DNA of 37,416 bases from a virus. A model generated the notes under the pieces. The model saw only the letters and a program-made list of their open reading frames with translations, was not told where the DNA came from and did not search any database. Location of the stretch: positions 1 to 37,416 of IMG/VR virus record IMGVR_UViG_3300036845_000599, one strand, 5' to 3'. The position numbers and the translations under genes were made by a program. Shown here in pieces: positions 1 to 8,431 of this stretch (position 1 is the stretch's first letter; each line of letters starts with the position of its first letter).

Positions 1-839
1 AGCAGGGCAAGAAGAAGGGCGATACCTTCACCTGGGACGTGTTCTCGGATGTCGCCAACGCCGGCGGAATCCTCACCGAAACCAACACGATGCCGGAGAC
101 CAACTTCACCATCGTGCAGGGCACCCTCACGGTGACCGAGGGCGGTAATTCGATCCCTTATTCTGCGAAGCTCGACAACCTGTCGAAGTTCCCGGTCGAG
201 GACATCATCAAGAAGGTCCTCAAAAACGACGCGGTGAAGTTCTTCGATCGCCTGGCCTGGGGCCAGTTCAACCAGACGCTGCTGCGCGCGATCCCGGTGA
301 ACGGCAACAGCCCGAACGCGATCGTGCTCTACACCAACGGCACGGTGACGGGCAACAACAACGTGGCCTACTCGAACGCCCACGCCAAGGCGATCACCGA
401 TGCGATGAAGGAGCGCAACATCCCGGCGTATGTCGCGGACGACTACTACGCCTTGGGCTGGCCGACGACCTTGCGCACCTTGAAGAACGCGCTGGAGACC
501 ATCCACCAGTACTCGGACACCGGCTTCGGCCTCATCATGAACGCCGAGATCGGGCGTTACGAGAACACCCGGTACATCGAGCAGACCAACGTCGCCAAGG
601 GCTCGGGGTCAGACGGGGTGACCACCGTGCCCTGGGTGAACGGGCAGTCGGATTGGCTGTTCTTCTTCGGCAACGACACCGTGGCCGAGGCCGTGGTGGT
701 GCCCGAGGAGATGCGCGGCAAGATTCCGACCGACTACGGGCGCAGCAAGGGCATCGCCTGGTACTACCTGGGCGGCTTCGGGATCGTGCACACGCTCGCG
801 ACGAACGTGCGCATCGTCAAGTGGGACTCGGCCGCCTAA
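1..839 (+). CDS. Major capsid protein, N4-gp56-like (5' partial)
   Basis: The frame is open to the left edge (first full codon at base 3), so the N-terminus is missing; 278 residues are visible. The fragment has the look of N4-gp56/P22-type HK97-fold capsid proteins: a Lys/Gly-rich GKKKGDTFTW stretch, a later Leu-rich helix region, and a C-terminus in which a GIAWYYLGGFGIVH segment leads to a final RIVKWDSAA strand. A strong hairpin follows the stop codon and small virion genes follow that, as usual for a capsid gene. It would form the head shell. The family call rests on pattern and position, not on an alignment. The GTG at 39 is internal and is not the real start. Confidence 0.75.
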   Translation, partial: QGKKKGDTFTWDVFSDVANAGGILTETNTMPETNFTIVQGTLTVTEGGNSIPYSAKLDNLSKFPVEDIIKKVLKNDAVKFFDRLAWGQFNQTLLRAIPVNGNSPNAIVLYTNGTVTGNNNVAYSNAHAKAITDAMKERNIPAYVADDYYALGWPTTLRTLKNALETIHQYSDTGFGLIMNAEIGRYENTRYIEQTNVAKGSGSDGVTTVPWVNGQSDWLFFFGNDTVAEAVVVPEEMRGKIPTDYGRSKGIAWYYLGGFGIVHTLATNVRIVKWDSAA

Positions 840-859
840 CGCGGCTCCAACACTGGGTG

Positions 860-883
860 ACCCGGGGGCCTTCTCCCCCGGGT
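860..883 (+). terminator. Hairpin after the capsid gene
   Basis: A perfect 9-bp GC stem (860-868 with 875-883, loop CCTTCT) lies 20 bases after the capsid stop codon. There is no T-run, so it may act as an mRNA-stabilising or partial terminator hairpin that sets capsid level relative to the genes downstream. Confidence 0.5.
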
Positions 884-932
884 GCTTCCAAGCCCTAACA
901 ACGTCGGAGAGGCCGATACTAAGGAGACGACG

Positions 933-1478
933 ATGGCTCAGACTCAACAGGCCTCCACGCTGAAAAGCATGGGGTACGACCACCCGGCCTACACCGCCCG
1001 CCAGGCCTTCGCCTTCGTGCGTGCGGCCGGCGCCAACGGCGTCACCGCGAAGTACTGCGCGCACGCCACTCTTCTGGCCTACTCGGCCTCCCTGCAGGTC
1101 ACCGCGGTCGGCAACGCGACGAGCTCCTACACCTTCACCGGGGTGAACGGCTCGGCGACGGTGGCGGCGCTCTCGGACCAACTCTCCCTCTACGTCGTCA
1201 CCAACGCCGGCGGCACCGCCTCGGTGGTGTTGACGACCGCGACGTATGGCCCGTGGGTGGTCACCGGCGCATTCTTGAACACGGGCACCTACACCAACCA
1301 GATCGGCCAGACCCAGCAGATTCAGCTGCAGGGCTCCGCGTCCGGCACGGCGGGTTTGGGCGGCATCGTGATCCCGGCGGGCGCGTTGTTCTACTTCCAG
1401 GGCGGCACGGACACCGGCGCCTCGGCCTCCATCACGATGGACTACAACATCCAGCCGCTCGCGGCGGTCACGGCCTAA
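933..1478 (+). CDS. Small virion protein, probably head decoration
   Basis: A 181-residue protein rich in Ala, Thr, Gly and Ser, with short alternating strands and no catalytic motif. The ATG at 933 is chosen because AAGGAG lies at 921-926; an in-frame GTG at 882 sits inside the preceding hairpin and is unlikely. Its place directly behind the capsid gene, between two hairpins, and its beta-rich low-charge composition fit a head decoration protein or minor capsid protein. I do not recognise a named family. Confidence 0.6.
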   Translation: MAQTQQASTLKSMGYDHPAYTARQAFAFVRAAGANGVTAKYCAHATLLAYSASLQVTAVGNATSSYTFTGVNGSATVAALSDQLSLYVVTNAGGTASVVLTTATYGPWVVTGAFLNTGTYTNQIGQTQQIQLQGSASGTAGLGGIVIPAGALFYFQGGTDTGASASITMDYNIQPLAAVTA

Positions 1479-1491
1479 CGGTTCCTCGGTT

Positions 1492-1515
1492 GGGGCGGAC
1501 ACCCCGCCCCTTTTT
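1492..1515 (+). terminator. Intrinsic terminator
   Basis: A 7-bp GGGGCGG/CCGCCCC stem with a 5-base loop is followed at once by TTTTT (1511-1515). It lies between the decoration-like gene and the next gene, so capsid plus decoration form a bounded transcription unit with read-through into the rest. Confidence 0.75.
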
Positions 1516-1542
1516 CACTCAAGCTCTCGAAGGAGCGACGCG

Positions 1543-1779
1543 ATGAAGAAAGCAGCAGACGTCGGCAACCTCCCCAACTCCAAGCACATGGCGAACGGGG
1601 AGACGGTCGGCATCCAGGCGGCCGGGTATCTGGACAAGAAGGGCACCACGGGCGAGGGCGTGCAACGCCTGCCGCTGCCCCCCGGCATGGACATCGAGAA
1701 TCAGCCGACCAAGGACATCAACGCGATGCCCTTCAAGACGGTGACGTCGATGGGGTACCCGGGCGACGGCTGGACCTGA
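1543..1779 (+). CDS. Small virion-module protein of unknown function
   Basis: A 78-residue hydrophilic protein, started at the ATG behind a GAAGGAG Shine-Dalgarno sequence. It carries the motif LPLPPGMDIENQ near its middle, which recurs almost unchanged in the next protein (TPLPPGMDINAQ). This suggests the two are related or bind the same partner. No family recognised; a head-assembly or minor capsid role is inferred only from position. Confidence 0.6.
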   Translation: MKKAADVGNLPNSKHMANGETVGIQAAGYLDKKGTTGEGVQRLPLPPGMDIENQPTKDINAMPFKTVTSMGYPGDGWT

Positions 1780-1783
1780 CGCC

Positions 1784-2170
1784 ATGGCCGGCATCCTGCA
1801 GGAGAAGTTCCAGGTCGACTACCCGGAGCAGCGCAACGACGACGCGCACTCGGGCTGGATGTCCGACCGCTCGGCGCGCACCAAGAAGGGCCTCAACGCC
1901 CCGTCGGGCACCACGCCGCTGCCGCCGGGCATGGACATCAACGCCCAGACGCGCACCGACCAGCGGCCGATGGCCTCGACCATGGGCGGGGAGTCGGATG
2001 TGTCCCAGGACTGGAACAGCGGCGCCATTGCCAAGGGCTTCACCCGCCGCACCATGCGCGGCACCGACGATGAGTACTCGAACGCGCACGTCGATGCCTT
2101 CTACGATGAGATGACGGTCGACGGCGAGACGGGCTTCACCGAGCGCAACAACGTGCTGGACCGGATGTAA
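1784..2170 (+). CDS. Virion-module protein with shared LPPGMDI motif
   Basis: 128 residues, acidic and polar, beginning 5 bases after the previous stop. It shares the LPPGMDI motif (about residues 46-52) and a following Gln/Thr/Asp-rich segment with its neighbour, so it may be an expanded paralogue. No catalytic motif, membrane segment or signal peptide. Function unknown; probably structural or assembly. Confidence 0.6.
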   Translation: MAGILQEKFQVDYPEQRNDDAHSGWMSDRSARTKKGLNAPSGTTPLPPGMDINAQTRTDQRPMASTMGGESDVSQDWNSGAIAKGFTRRTMRGTDDEYSNAHVDAFYDEMTVDGETGFTERNNVLDRM

Positions 2171-2173
2171 GCG

Positions 2174-2524
2174 ATGCCGCTCCCCCAAGTCGTCAACGCC
2201 CAGTACACCGCGCTCTCGACCGCGGGCACCACCACCTTGAACCAAGGCCAGGCCGGCGGCGGCCCGCCGAGCTCTTCGGGCGTGCTGTACGGGGCGAGCG
2301 TAGTGTCGGCCGGCACCGGCTTCGCGGTCACGATCGTGGACATCATCAACCCCACGGGGGCGGGGACCAACACCGCGACCCTCACCAACACGCTGATGAA
2401 CGGCACCGGGTCTTCCGGGCAAATGCTGCCCGCCGGGATCTACAGTGTCGGTGTACGCTACCGCGGCGCGCTCGTCGCTGTGACGGCTGGCACGCCCGGA
2501 CAGATCAACGTGTTGTGGGATTGA
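2174..2524 (+). CDS. Small beta-rich virion protein
   Basis: 116 residues, Gly/Thr/Ala-rich with predicted short beta strands and almost no charge, typical of a head fibre, decoration or other virion surface protein. The start ATG lies 3 bases after the preceding stop codon. No named family recognised. Confidence 0.55.
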   Translation: MPLPQVVNAQYTALSTAGTTTLNQGQAGGGPPSSSGVLYGASVVSAGTGFAVTIVDIINPTGAGTNTATLTNTLMNGTGSSGQMLPAGIYSVGVRYRGALVAVTAGTPGQINVLWD

Positions 2525-2540
2525 CCTGAAGGAGACTGAC

Positions 2541-2978
2541 ATGGCCCAGGCCCAGAAGAAGCCGAAGATCGAGCGCGACCGCTTTGCCGAGGACGGCGTG
2601 CGGCTGTTCAATGCCAGCAAGGAGCACGGCGTCGTCTATTGCGACGGCTACATGGAGGTGAAGTACATCCAGGAGTACGAGGGGCGCGAGACCCATTACC
2701 GCGGCGATGGCTTCCCGGTGGGCTACAAGGCGGGCGAGCCCTTGCCGAAGCACGCGGACGAGCTCCTGGACGAGAACCGGCTGCTGCACGATCGCATCGC
2801 CGAGCTCGAGGCCTCGCAGAAGAGAACCAACGAGCTCCTAGCGCGGCTCTCCGCGCAGTTGGACGCCAAACCCGCCGCGAGCACCCCGCCCGCGGCCGAG
2901 GCGCCCACCACGGGGCAGCTCGACACCCCCAAAGCCACTCCGGAGGCCGCAGGCCGTGGAGCGGCAAAACCCAAATAA
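2541..2978 (+). CDS. Unknown protein with coiled coil and Ala/Pro-rich tail
   Basis: 145 residues. The first 75 are mixed and charged. Residues about 75-112 form a heptad-like Leu/Glu-rich helix (DELLDENRLLHDRIAELEAS) suited to oligomerisation, and the C-terminal 35 residues are a Pro/Ala/Thr linker ending in Lys. A Shine-Dalgarno GAAGGAG precedes the ATG. Its place among head genes suggests an assembly or scaffold-like accessory role, but nothing proves it. A strong hairpin follows. Confidence 0.6.
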   Translation: MAQAQKKPKIERDRFAEDGVRLFNASKEHGVVYCDGYMEVKYIQEYEGRETHYRGDGFPVGYKAGEPLPKHADELLDENRLLHDRIAELEASQKRTNELLARLSAQLDAKPAASTPPAAEAPTTGQLDTPKATPEAAGRGAAKPK

Positions 2979-3002
2979 GGCGCGCCGCACGCGTCACTCA
3001 AA

Positions 3003-3029
3003 CGGCACCGGGCTTAAGTCCCGGTGTCG
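3003..3029 (+). terminator. Hairpin before the methyltransferase-GT9 gene
   Basis: A 10-bp stem (3003-3012 with 3020-3029, one G-T pair) around a 7-base loop, followed by a weak CGTTT. It separates the small head genes from the enzyme gene at 3055 and may attenuate transcription into it. Confidence 0.55.
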
Positions 3030-3054
3030 TCGTTTCTACCCCGAGGAGAATTGA

Positions 3055-4830
3055 ATGACCTGGAAAATCACCGACCCGCAAGGGCATGAGGCGGCGAAAG
3101 TCCGCTGGGAGCTGGTGCGCTGGACCCGCGGCCGCGGGCTCGACATCGGCGCCGGCATGACCCGCACCTTTCAGCACTTCATCACCGTCGATAACAACAT
3201 CGACGCGCAGCTCTTCGGCCACCCGATGCCCCGCCCGGACCTGTACGTCACCGACGGCGGGGACCTGTCGATCCTCGCCGACGCCTCCATGGACTTCATC
3301 TTCTCGTCCCACATGCTCGAGCACGTGGAGGAGGAGCGCCTGGTGAAGGTCTTACGCGAGTGGCTGCGCGTGCTCAAGATGGGCGGGCGCCTGATCCTGT
3401 ATCTCCCGGACGCGGACGAGTACCCGAAGGTGGGCGAGGAGGGCGCGAACAAGGATCACAAGTGGAACGTGACCTACAACCGGGTGCTGGAGCTCATGGG
3501 CCACACCGGGGTGGGCTTTGATCTCATGGACTACCAGAAGCGCAACGCCGGATTTGAGTACTCGTTGTTCTTTGTGTTCAAAAAGGCCCACGAGACCCCG
3601 CGCGCCTTCCACCACGATCGGCCGCGACCCACCGCCAAAACCTGCGCGGTGATCCGCTACGGGGCGATCGGCGACATGATGCAGGCGGCCTCGGTGCTGC
3701 GCGCCTTGAAGGAGGAGGGCTACCACACGACCCTCTACGCCGCCGAGGAGCCCAATGGCTGGGAGGTCCTGCAGCACGACCCGCATGTGGATGAGTTCTA
3801 CATCCAGGGGCGAGGCCAGGTCCCCGACCAGCACCTCCCGGAGTTCTGGGCCAACGAGCGCCCGAAGTACGACAAGTGGGCGAACCTCTGCGAGAGCGTG
3901 GAGGGCGGGCTCCTCGCGATGTCGAATCGCCCCGTCGACACCTACTCGCCCGTGGCGCGGCACCAGATGCTCGACTTCAACTACGTCGAGCGCCAGCACT
4001 TGATCGCCGGCGTCATGCAATATCCACCGCGCGTGCATTTTTATGCAAACGCCGCCGAGGTGAAGTGGGCGCACGCCGAGAAGAAGGCCTTCGGCCAGTT
4101 CCTGGTGCTCTGGTCGCTGTCCGGCTCCTCCGTGCATAAAGTGTGGCCGTGGGTCGATAACATCGTCTCAGGGCTGCTCTTGGACTTCCCCGAGGTCACG
4201 GTGGTGTTCGTCGGCGGCGCCGATGGCGTCATCCTCGAGCAGGGCTGGGAGCAGGCCACCGGGCGCGTACACCGCCGCGCCGGCAAGTACACCATCCGCG
4301 AGACCTTGAGCCTCGCGCAGATCGCCGACGTGGTGATCGGGCCCGAAACCGGCGTGCTCAATTCGGTGAGCCACGAGGAGATGCCCAAAGTCATCTTCCT
4401 GTCGCACTCCACGGTGGAGAACCTGACCCGCGACTGGTGCAACACCCACAGCCTGGTGTCGGTCGGCACCGTGTGCCAGGGCCGCGGCAACGATGAGGCG
4501 CCGGCGTGCCACCGCCTGCACCACGGCTGGGCCCGTTGCACGGAAGCCCCGCCGCTCCCCGGCACCGAGGATCAGCACGAGCGCAAGGGCTCCGGGATCG
4601 CCCAGTGCCAGATGGACATCGGCGCCGAGGACGCCTACCGGGTCATCTGGCACGTGGTGCAGTGGCGCCTCGAGGAGTACGCGAAGCGCGACGGTAAGCC
4701 GCCGCCCGGGGTGGTGAAGCTCACGGATGAGGAGGTGGCGCGCACCCGCGCGATGCTGCCGAAGTACATGGAGAACCCCGCCCAGGTGATCCAGGAGAAG
4801 CCGCCCGAGAAGAGCGTGCTCGAGGTGTAG
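3055..4830 (+). CDS. Methyltransferase-GT9 glycosyltransferase fusion
   Basis: A 591-residue two-domain enzyme. Residues about 25-180 are a class I SAM-dependent methyltransferase: motif I LDIGAGMTR at 29-37, an acidic loop after TVDNN, and SSHMLEHVEE at 84-93 of the Methyltransf_11 type. Residues about 195-590 resemble GT9 heptosyltransferases (WaaC/WaaF type): KTCAVIRYGAIGDMMQA opens a Rossmann fold, and the second half contains VVIGPETGVLNSVSH, the position of the nucleotide-sugar site. GT9 enzymes normally move heptose from ADP-heptose to LPS core. The start ATG has GAGGAG before it. It lies inside the virion module although it is an enzyme, and genes for ADP-heptose synthesis lie at 27382-30454. 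The acceptor could be LPS, a virion protein or another glycan. Domain calls are strong, substrate unknown. Confidence 0.8.
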   Translation: MTWKITDPQGHEAAKVRWELVRWTRGRGLDIGAGMTRTFQHFITVDNNIDAQLFGHPMPRPDLYVTDGGDLSILADASMDFIFSSHMLEHVEEERLVKVLREWLRVLKMGGRLILYLPDADEYPKVGEEGANKDHKWNVTYNRVLELMGHTGVGFDLMDYQKRNAGFEYSLFFVFKKAHETPRAFHHDRPRPTAKTCAVIRYGAIGDMMQAASVLRALKEEGYHTTLYAAEEPNGWEVLQHDPHVDEFYIQGRGQVPDQHLPEFWANERPKYDKWANLCESVEGGLLAMSNRPVDTYSPVARHQMLDFNYVERQHLIAGVMQYPPRVHFYANAAEVKWAHAEKKAFGQFLVLWSLSGSSVHKVWPWVDNIVSGLLLDFPEVTVVFVGGADGVILEQGWEQATGRVHRRAGKYTIRETLSLAQIADVVIGPETGVLNSVSHEEMPKVIFLSHSTVENLTRDWCNTHSLVSVGTVCQGRGNDEAPACHRLHHGWARCTEAPPLPGTEDQHERKGSGIAQCQMDIGAEDAYRVIWHVVQWRLEEYAKRDGKPPPGVVKLTDEEVARTRAMLPKYMENPAQVIQEKPPEKSVLEV

Positions 4831-4834
4831 CGCG

Positions 4835-5875
4835 ATGACGGACTTGAACTTAGGTGGCGTGCAAAACCCGCAGCAGCCGGCGACCTCGGGGGTCTACACC
4901 TTTGCGCTGGTCCGGGACGACATCATCCGCGATGCCATGCAGAACTTGGCGCTCCTCGAGGAGAGCGAGATCCCGACCGCGCGCGAGATCACCGACTGCG
5001 CCCGCAAGTTGAACCTGTGCGTGAAGCAGCTGGCCGGCACCATGGACAAGGCGCCGGGGTGGAAGATGTGGACCCGCGAGCGCGGCGACTTGTTTCTGAC
5101 GAGCTCGCAGAACGCCTACGACTTAGGCGTCCTGGGCGATCACTGGGCGGGCGGGGTGACCGGGCGGGCGGAACCCCAGACCTACAACGCCACCACCTTG
5201 AGCGCAACGCTGGCGCCCGGCGCGACCGTGCTGCCCGTCCCCTCGACGGTGGCGATGAACATCAACGACTTCATCGGGATCTTGATCGGTGCAGACCTGT
5301 ACTGGACCACCATCGCGGCGGTGAACGCCGGGGTCTCGGTGGTGATCCCGGCGCCGGGTCTCTCGGGGGCCGCGGCCGCCGGCGCGCAGATTTTCAACTA
5401 CACCAAACAAGCCCAGCGCCCGGTGCAGATCGAGACCGGCGTGCTGCACTACCCGCAAGGCAACGATGACCCCTTGACCGCGATGACGCTCCCCGTCTAC
5501 GAGGCGCTGCCCACCAAGAACATGCCCGGCAACGTGCAGGACCCGACCGCGTTTTACTACGAGCCGCGCTTGAAGAATCTCGCCGGGCGCCTCTTCATCG
5601 ATTGCTGGGGCGCGCAGGATGTCACGCGGGTGCTGCACTTCGTGTTCCTGCGCCAGATCCAGGACTTCGTGAACCCGGGCGACCTGCCCGACTTCCCGCA
5701 GGAGTGGTACAACCTGCTTTGCTGGGATTTGACCTTCGCCATCCACTCCGTGTTCGACGTCGATTGGACCGCCGGCATGCAGGCGCAGTACGCCCGGGCG
5801 ATCACCCCGGCGCGCGAGTCGAACCCCTCGCGGGACGCGGCCTTCTTCCAGCCCGACGATGAGGACGGCAATTGA
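4835..5875 (+). CDS. Head-completion / head-tail connector protein, gp4-like
   Basis: 346 residues. The N-terminal 90 residues (RDDIIRDAMQNLALL, then a helix with KLNLCVKQL and a GWKMWTRERGDL turn) follow the pattern of phage head-to-tail adaptor proteins of the P22 gp4 type. The middle is beta-rich, and the C-terminus has a LPDFPQEW segment typical of this longer podovirus version. P22 gp4 itself is much shorter (about 166 residues). It sits directly before the gp10-like gene, as gp4 does in P22 order. Probable role: closing the portal vertex and joining the short tail. Confidence 0.6.
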   Translation: MTDLNLGGVQNPQQPATSGVYTFALVRDDIIRDAMQNLALLEESEIPTAREITDCARKLNLCVKQLAGTMDKAPGWKMWTRERGDLFLTSSQNAYDLGVLGDHWAGGVTGRAEPQTYNATTLSATLAPGATVLPVPSTVAMNINDFIGILIGADLYWTTIAAVNAGVSVVIPAPGLSGAAAAGAQIFNYTKQAQRPVQIETGVLHYPQGNDDPLTAMTLPVYEALPTKNMPGNVQDPTAFYYEPRLKNLAGRLFIDCWGAQDVTRVLHFVFLRQIQDFVNPGDLPDFPQEWYNLLCWDLTFAIHSVFDVDWTAGMQAQYARAITPARESNPSRDAAFFQPDDEDGN

Positions 5876-7359
5876 ACCCGGTGCCCCTCTTCGGGTCCGG
5901 CGTCTACGGCAAGAGCGCGGTGGTGACCCGCCAGCGGCGCGTGAACTGCTACTACGAGATGCGCGCCGATGGCGATAAGGCGAAGGTGGTGGTCTACGGG
6001 ACGCCCGGCCTGGTGCTGCTCTTCAACGTCTCCCAGCCCGGGAACCTGCCCTTGCGGGCGATGCTGTGCGCGAACGAGACGGCGCTCTACGCGGTGCAGG
6101 GCAACCAGTTCTTGAGCTTGAACAGTGCGGGCGCGGCGCTCTTCGCCGGCGGCATCAACACCATCGGCGGGCTGTGCTCGCTCGCCCCTAGCCCCAACGG
6201 CGCGCAGATCGTGCTGGTGGACGGGGTGGGCGGCTGGGTGTACCAGCCGGGCGCCGGGACCTTCCTCGCGGTGCCGAACGGCCTCTGGTTCGTGCCGGGC
6301 GCCATGACCGTGACCCAGGTCGGGGGCTACTTCGTCACCGAGATTCCGGGCACCAACCAGTTCGGCGTCTCGAACTTAAACGACGCCACCACCGGGTCCG
6401 CCCTCTCCTTCGGGGCGATCGCCGCCTTCCCCGACATCTGCGTGGCGGTCGATAACGTGGCCGGGAACTTAGTCGCCTTCGGCAACACGCACCTGGAGTT
6501 CTGGCAGCCGCAGGGCTTCCCGCCGCCGGCGAACCCCTTCGCGCCCATTCAGTCGGCCACCGTGCAGGTGGGCCTGGCGGCGGTCTTCTCGCGCGCGCAC
6601 GTCGCCTCGCAGCTGCTCTTCTTAGGAAAAGAGACCACCGGCACCAAGCGGGTGTACGCGGTCAACAACTACGCGGTGACGCCGATCTCGGACGAGATCG
6701 ACTGGATAGTGAACCAGCCGGGGTTCGTGGTCACCGACGCGGTGGGCCTCTCCTACCAGCGCGACAAGCACCCCTTCTACCAGCTCACCTTCCCGACCGC
6801 GAACCGCTCGTTCCTGTACGACTTATCCACAGGTATCTGGAACGAGACGCAGACGGGCCTGACCACCGGCGGGCCGGTGCGCCACCAGGGGAACCTCTCG
6901 AGCTACTACGGCGCGGTGAACAACGGCGACACCCTGGTGACCGACTGGAAGAACGGCAACGTGTACCGCTTCGATGATGCGACCTACACCGACAACGGCG
7001 TGCCGATCCTGCGCGAGATCGTGACCAAGTTTCAGATCAAGGGATACAACCGCTTCCGGATCCCGCAGATCTACTTGGACATGGAGACGGGCGTCGGGCT
7101 CCCGGGCGTGCTCTCGGGCACACCGGCGCAGGGGGTGAACCCACAGCTCTCCGCGGAAGTGTCGAAAGACAACGGCCGCACCTTCCTCGCGCCGCGGCTG
7201 ATACCACTGGGTGTGCAAGGCTCATACGTCACCAAAGTCAAGGCCCGCCGCTTCGGCCAGGCGCGCGTCTTCGGCTTCCGTTTCCGCTTCACGGACCCCT
7301 GCAAGTTCGTGATCACCGACGGCGCCATCCAGGTAAAAATGAGCAAGGGGGGCAAATGA
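5872..7359 (+). CDS. Packaged-DNA stabilisation protein, P22 gp10-like
   Basis: 495 residues, close to the length of P22 gp10 (472). The N-terminus (GSGVYGKSAVVTRQRRVNCY) matches the family pattern in which a short loop is followed by a statement of protein identity and a PG turn (GTPGLVLLF). Repeated beta blades follow, and the C-terminus RRFGQARVFGFRFRF matches the closing strand of Phage_stabilise (PF11134). It would form the tail hub that plugs the portal and keeps DNA inside. It starts at TTG 5872, overlapping the preceding TGA (TTGA), which implies coupled translation. Within it, at 6823-6831, is a chance TTATCCACA. Confidence 0.8.
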   Translation: MNPVPLFGSGVYGKSAVVTRQRRVNCYYEMRADGDKAKVVVYGTPGLVLLFNVSQPGNLPLRAMLCANETALYAVQGNQFLSLNSAGAALFAGGINTIGGLCSLAPSPNGAQIVLVDGVGGWVYQPGAGTFLAVPNGLWFVPGAMTVTQVGGYFVTEIPGTNQFGVSNLNDATTGSALSFGAIAAFPDICVAVDNVAGNLVAFGNTHLEFWQPQGFPPPANPFAPIQSATVQVGLAAVFSRAHVASQLLFLGKETTGTKRVYAVNNYAVTPISDEIDWIVNQPGFVVTDAVGLSYQRDKHPFYQLTFPTANRSFLYDLSTGIWNETQTGLTTGGPVRHQGNLSSYYGAVNNGDTLVTDWKNGNVYRFDDATYTDNGVPILREIVTKFQIKGYNRFRIPQIYLDMETGVGLPGVLSGTPAQGVNPQLSAEVSKDNGRTFLAPRLIPLGVQGSYVTKVKARRFGQARVFGFRFRFTDPCKFVITDGAIQVKMSKGGK

Positions 7360-7625
7360 GCGGCGTGTTAGGCCCTGCTCCCTTGAATGCGCCCGTGATG
7401 CAGGGCCAGTCGACGCACCCGGCGTGGCGTGCCTGGCTCTCCCAGCTCGCCGTCGTCGCGCAAGCGATCGGCAATCAAGGCACGACCGCGCAGCGCCCGG
7501 TCGGCACCCCGACGGTGCCCCTCTTCCTCGCCCAGCCCTACTTTGACCAGACCCTAGGAAAGCCGATATGGATCAAAACGCTGAACCCGACCGTGTGGGT
7601 GGACGCCACGGGGACCCCGGTATGA
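7356..7625 (+). CDS. Small unknown protein after the gp10-like gene
   Basis: 89 residues beginning on an ATGA overlap. A short helix (HPAWRAWLSQLAVVAQAIG) is followed by a Pro/Thr-rich tail with KPIWIKTLNPTVWVDATG, a short sequence often seen at the end of small podovirus tail-associated proteins. No enzyme motif. Likely a virion or assembly factor. Confidence 0.6.
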   Translation: MSGVLGPAPLNAPVMQGQSTHPAWRAWLSQLAVVAQAIGNQGTTAQRPVGTPTVPLFLAQPYFDQTLGKPIWIKTLNPTVWVDATGTPV

Positions 7626-8431
7626 GCCAGGACGTGATGGTGTCCGAGCCCGAGAAGGTCACGCGCTTAGAAAGGGACATGCTGCGCATGCCGCAGGCCG
7701 CCTGCACCGTGCGCCACCACTTCTCGCCGGGCCTGTACATCCGCGAGCTGCGCATGCCCGCCGGCACCATCGCCTTGGGCCACTACCAGCGCCACGCGCA
7801 CATGAACATCCTCATGCAGGGGTGCTGCCGGGTCTTGAATCCCGAGGGCCACCCGATCGAGATGCGCGCGCCCCTGACCTTCGTCGGCGCCCCCGGGCGG
7901 AAAGTCGGCCTCGTGATGGAAGACATCGTGTGGCTGAACCTCTACCCGAACCCGGACGACTGCCAGGACATCGATGCGCTCGAGGCGCGGCACTTGCTCA
8001 AGTCCCCGACCTACCGCACCCACCAGAACGAGCAGGACTACCGGGAAATGCTCACCGAGGCGGGCGTGTCGGCCGAGCTCGTGTGGGAGCAGTCGAGTCG
8101 CGACGATGACTGCATCCCCTGGCCCCCCGGCACCTACAAGGTGAAGGTGGGCGACTCGACCATCGCGGGCAAGGGCCTCATCTGCACCGCCGACTTCGAG
8201 GCGGGCGAGGTGGTGGCGCCGGCCATCTGGCAGGGCAAGCGCACGCCGGCCGGGCGCTACACCAACCACTCCTCGAACCCCAACGTCGAGCCCCTGCAGC
8301 GCCTGGACGGCAACACCTACTGGGTGGCCTTGAGGCCCATCGCCGGCTGCCGCGGCGGTCAAGACGGCGAGGAGATCACCATCGATTACCGCCAGACCGT
8401 GGCCTTAGCCCTTCGGAGGATGGACCCATGA
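7622..8431 (+). CDS. Cupin-SET domain fusion protein
   Basis: 269 residues; start at ATG 7622 in an ATGA overlap. Residues about 30-115 look like a cupin barrel with a His-rich strand (GHYQRHAHMNILMQG, 53-67). Residues about 172-260 are a compact SET domain: DSTIAGKGLICTADFEAGE, then NHSSNPN at 215-221 and GEEITIDYR at 249-257, the SAM-binding and pseudoknot motifs of SET protein-lysine methyltransferases. No pre-SET or post-SET zinc sites are visible. The gene is embedded between the gp10-like and ejection-protein genes, so it may methylate a virion or host protein. The cupin may be a structural or sensing module. The SET call is strong, the cupin call moderate, the target unknown. Confidence 0.75.
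   Translation: MSQDVMVSEPEKVTRLERDMLRMPQAACTVRHHFSPGLYIRELRMPAGTIALGHYQRHAHMNILMQGCCRVLNPEGHPIEMRAPLTFVGAPGRKVGLVMEDIVWLNLYPNPDDCQDIDALEARHLLKSPTYRTHQNEQDYREMLTEAGVSAELVWEQSSRDDDCIPWPPGTYKVKVGDSTIAGKGLICTADFEAGEVVAPAIWQGKRTPAGRYTNHSSNPNVEPLQRLDGNTYWVALRPIAGCRGGQDGEEITIDYRQTVALALRRMDP

Noticed and set aside
6823-6831. A second TTATCCACA DnaA box.
   Set aside because: It is inside the coding part of the gp10-like gene with no other boxes or AT-rich DNA nearby, so it is probably chance.
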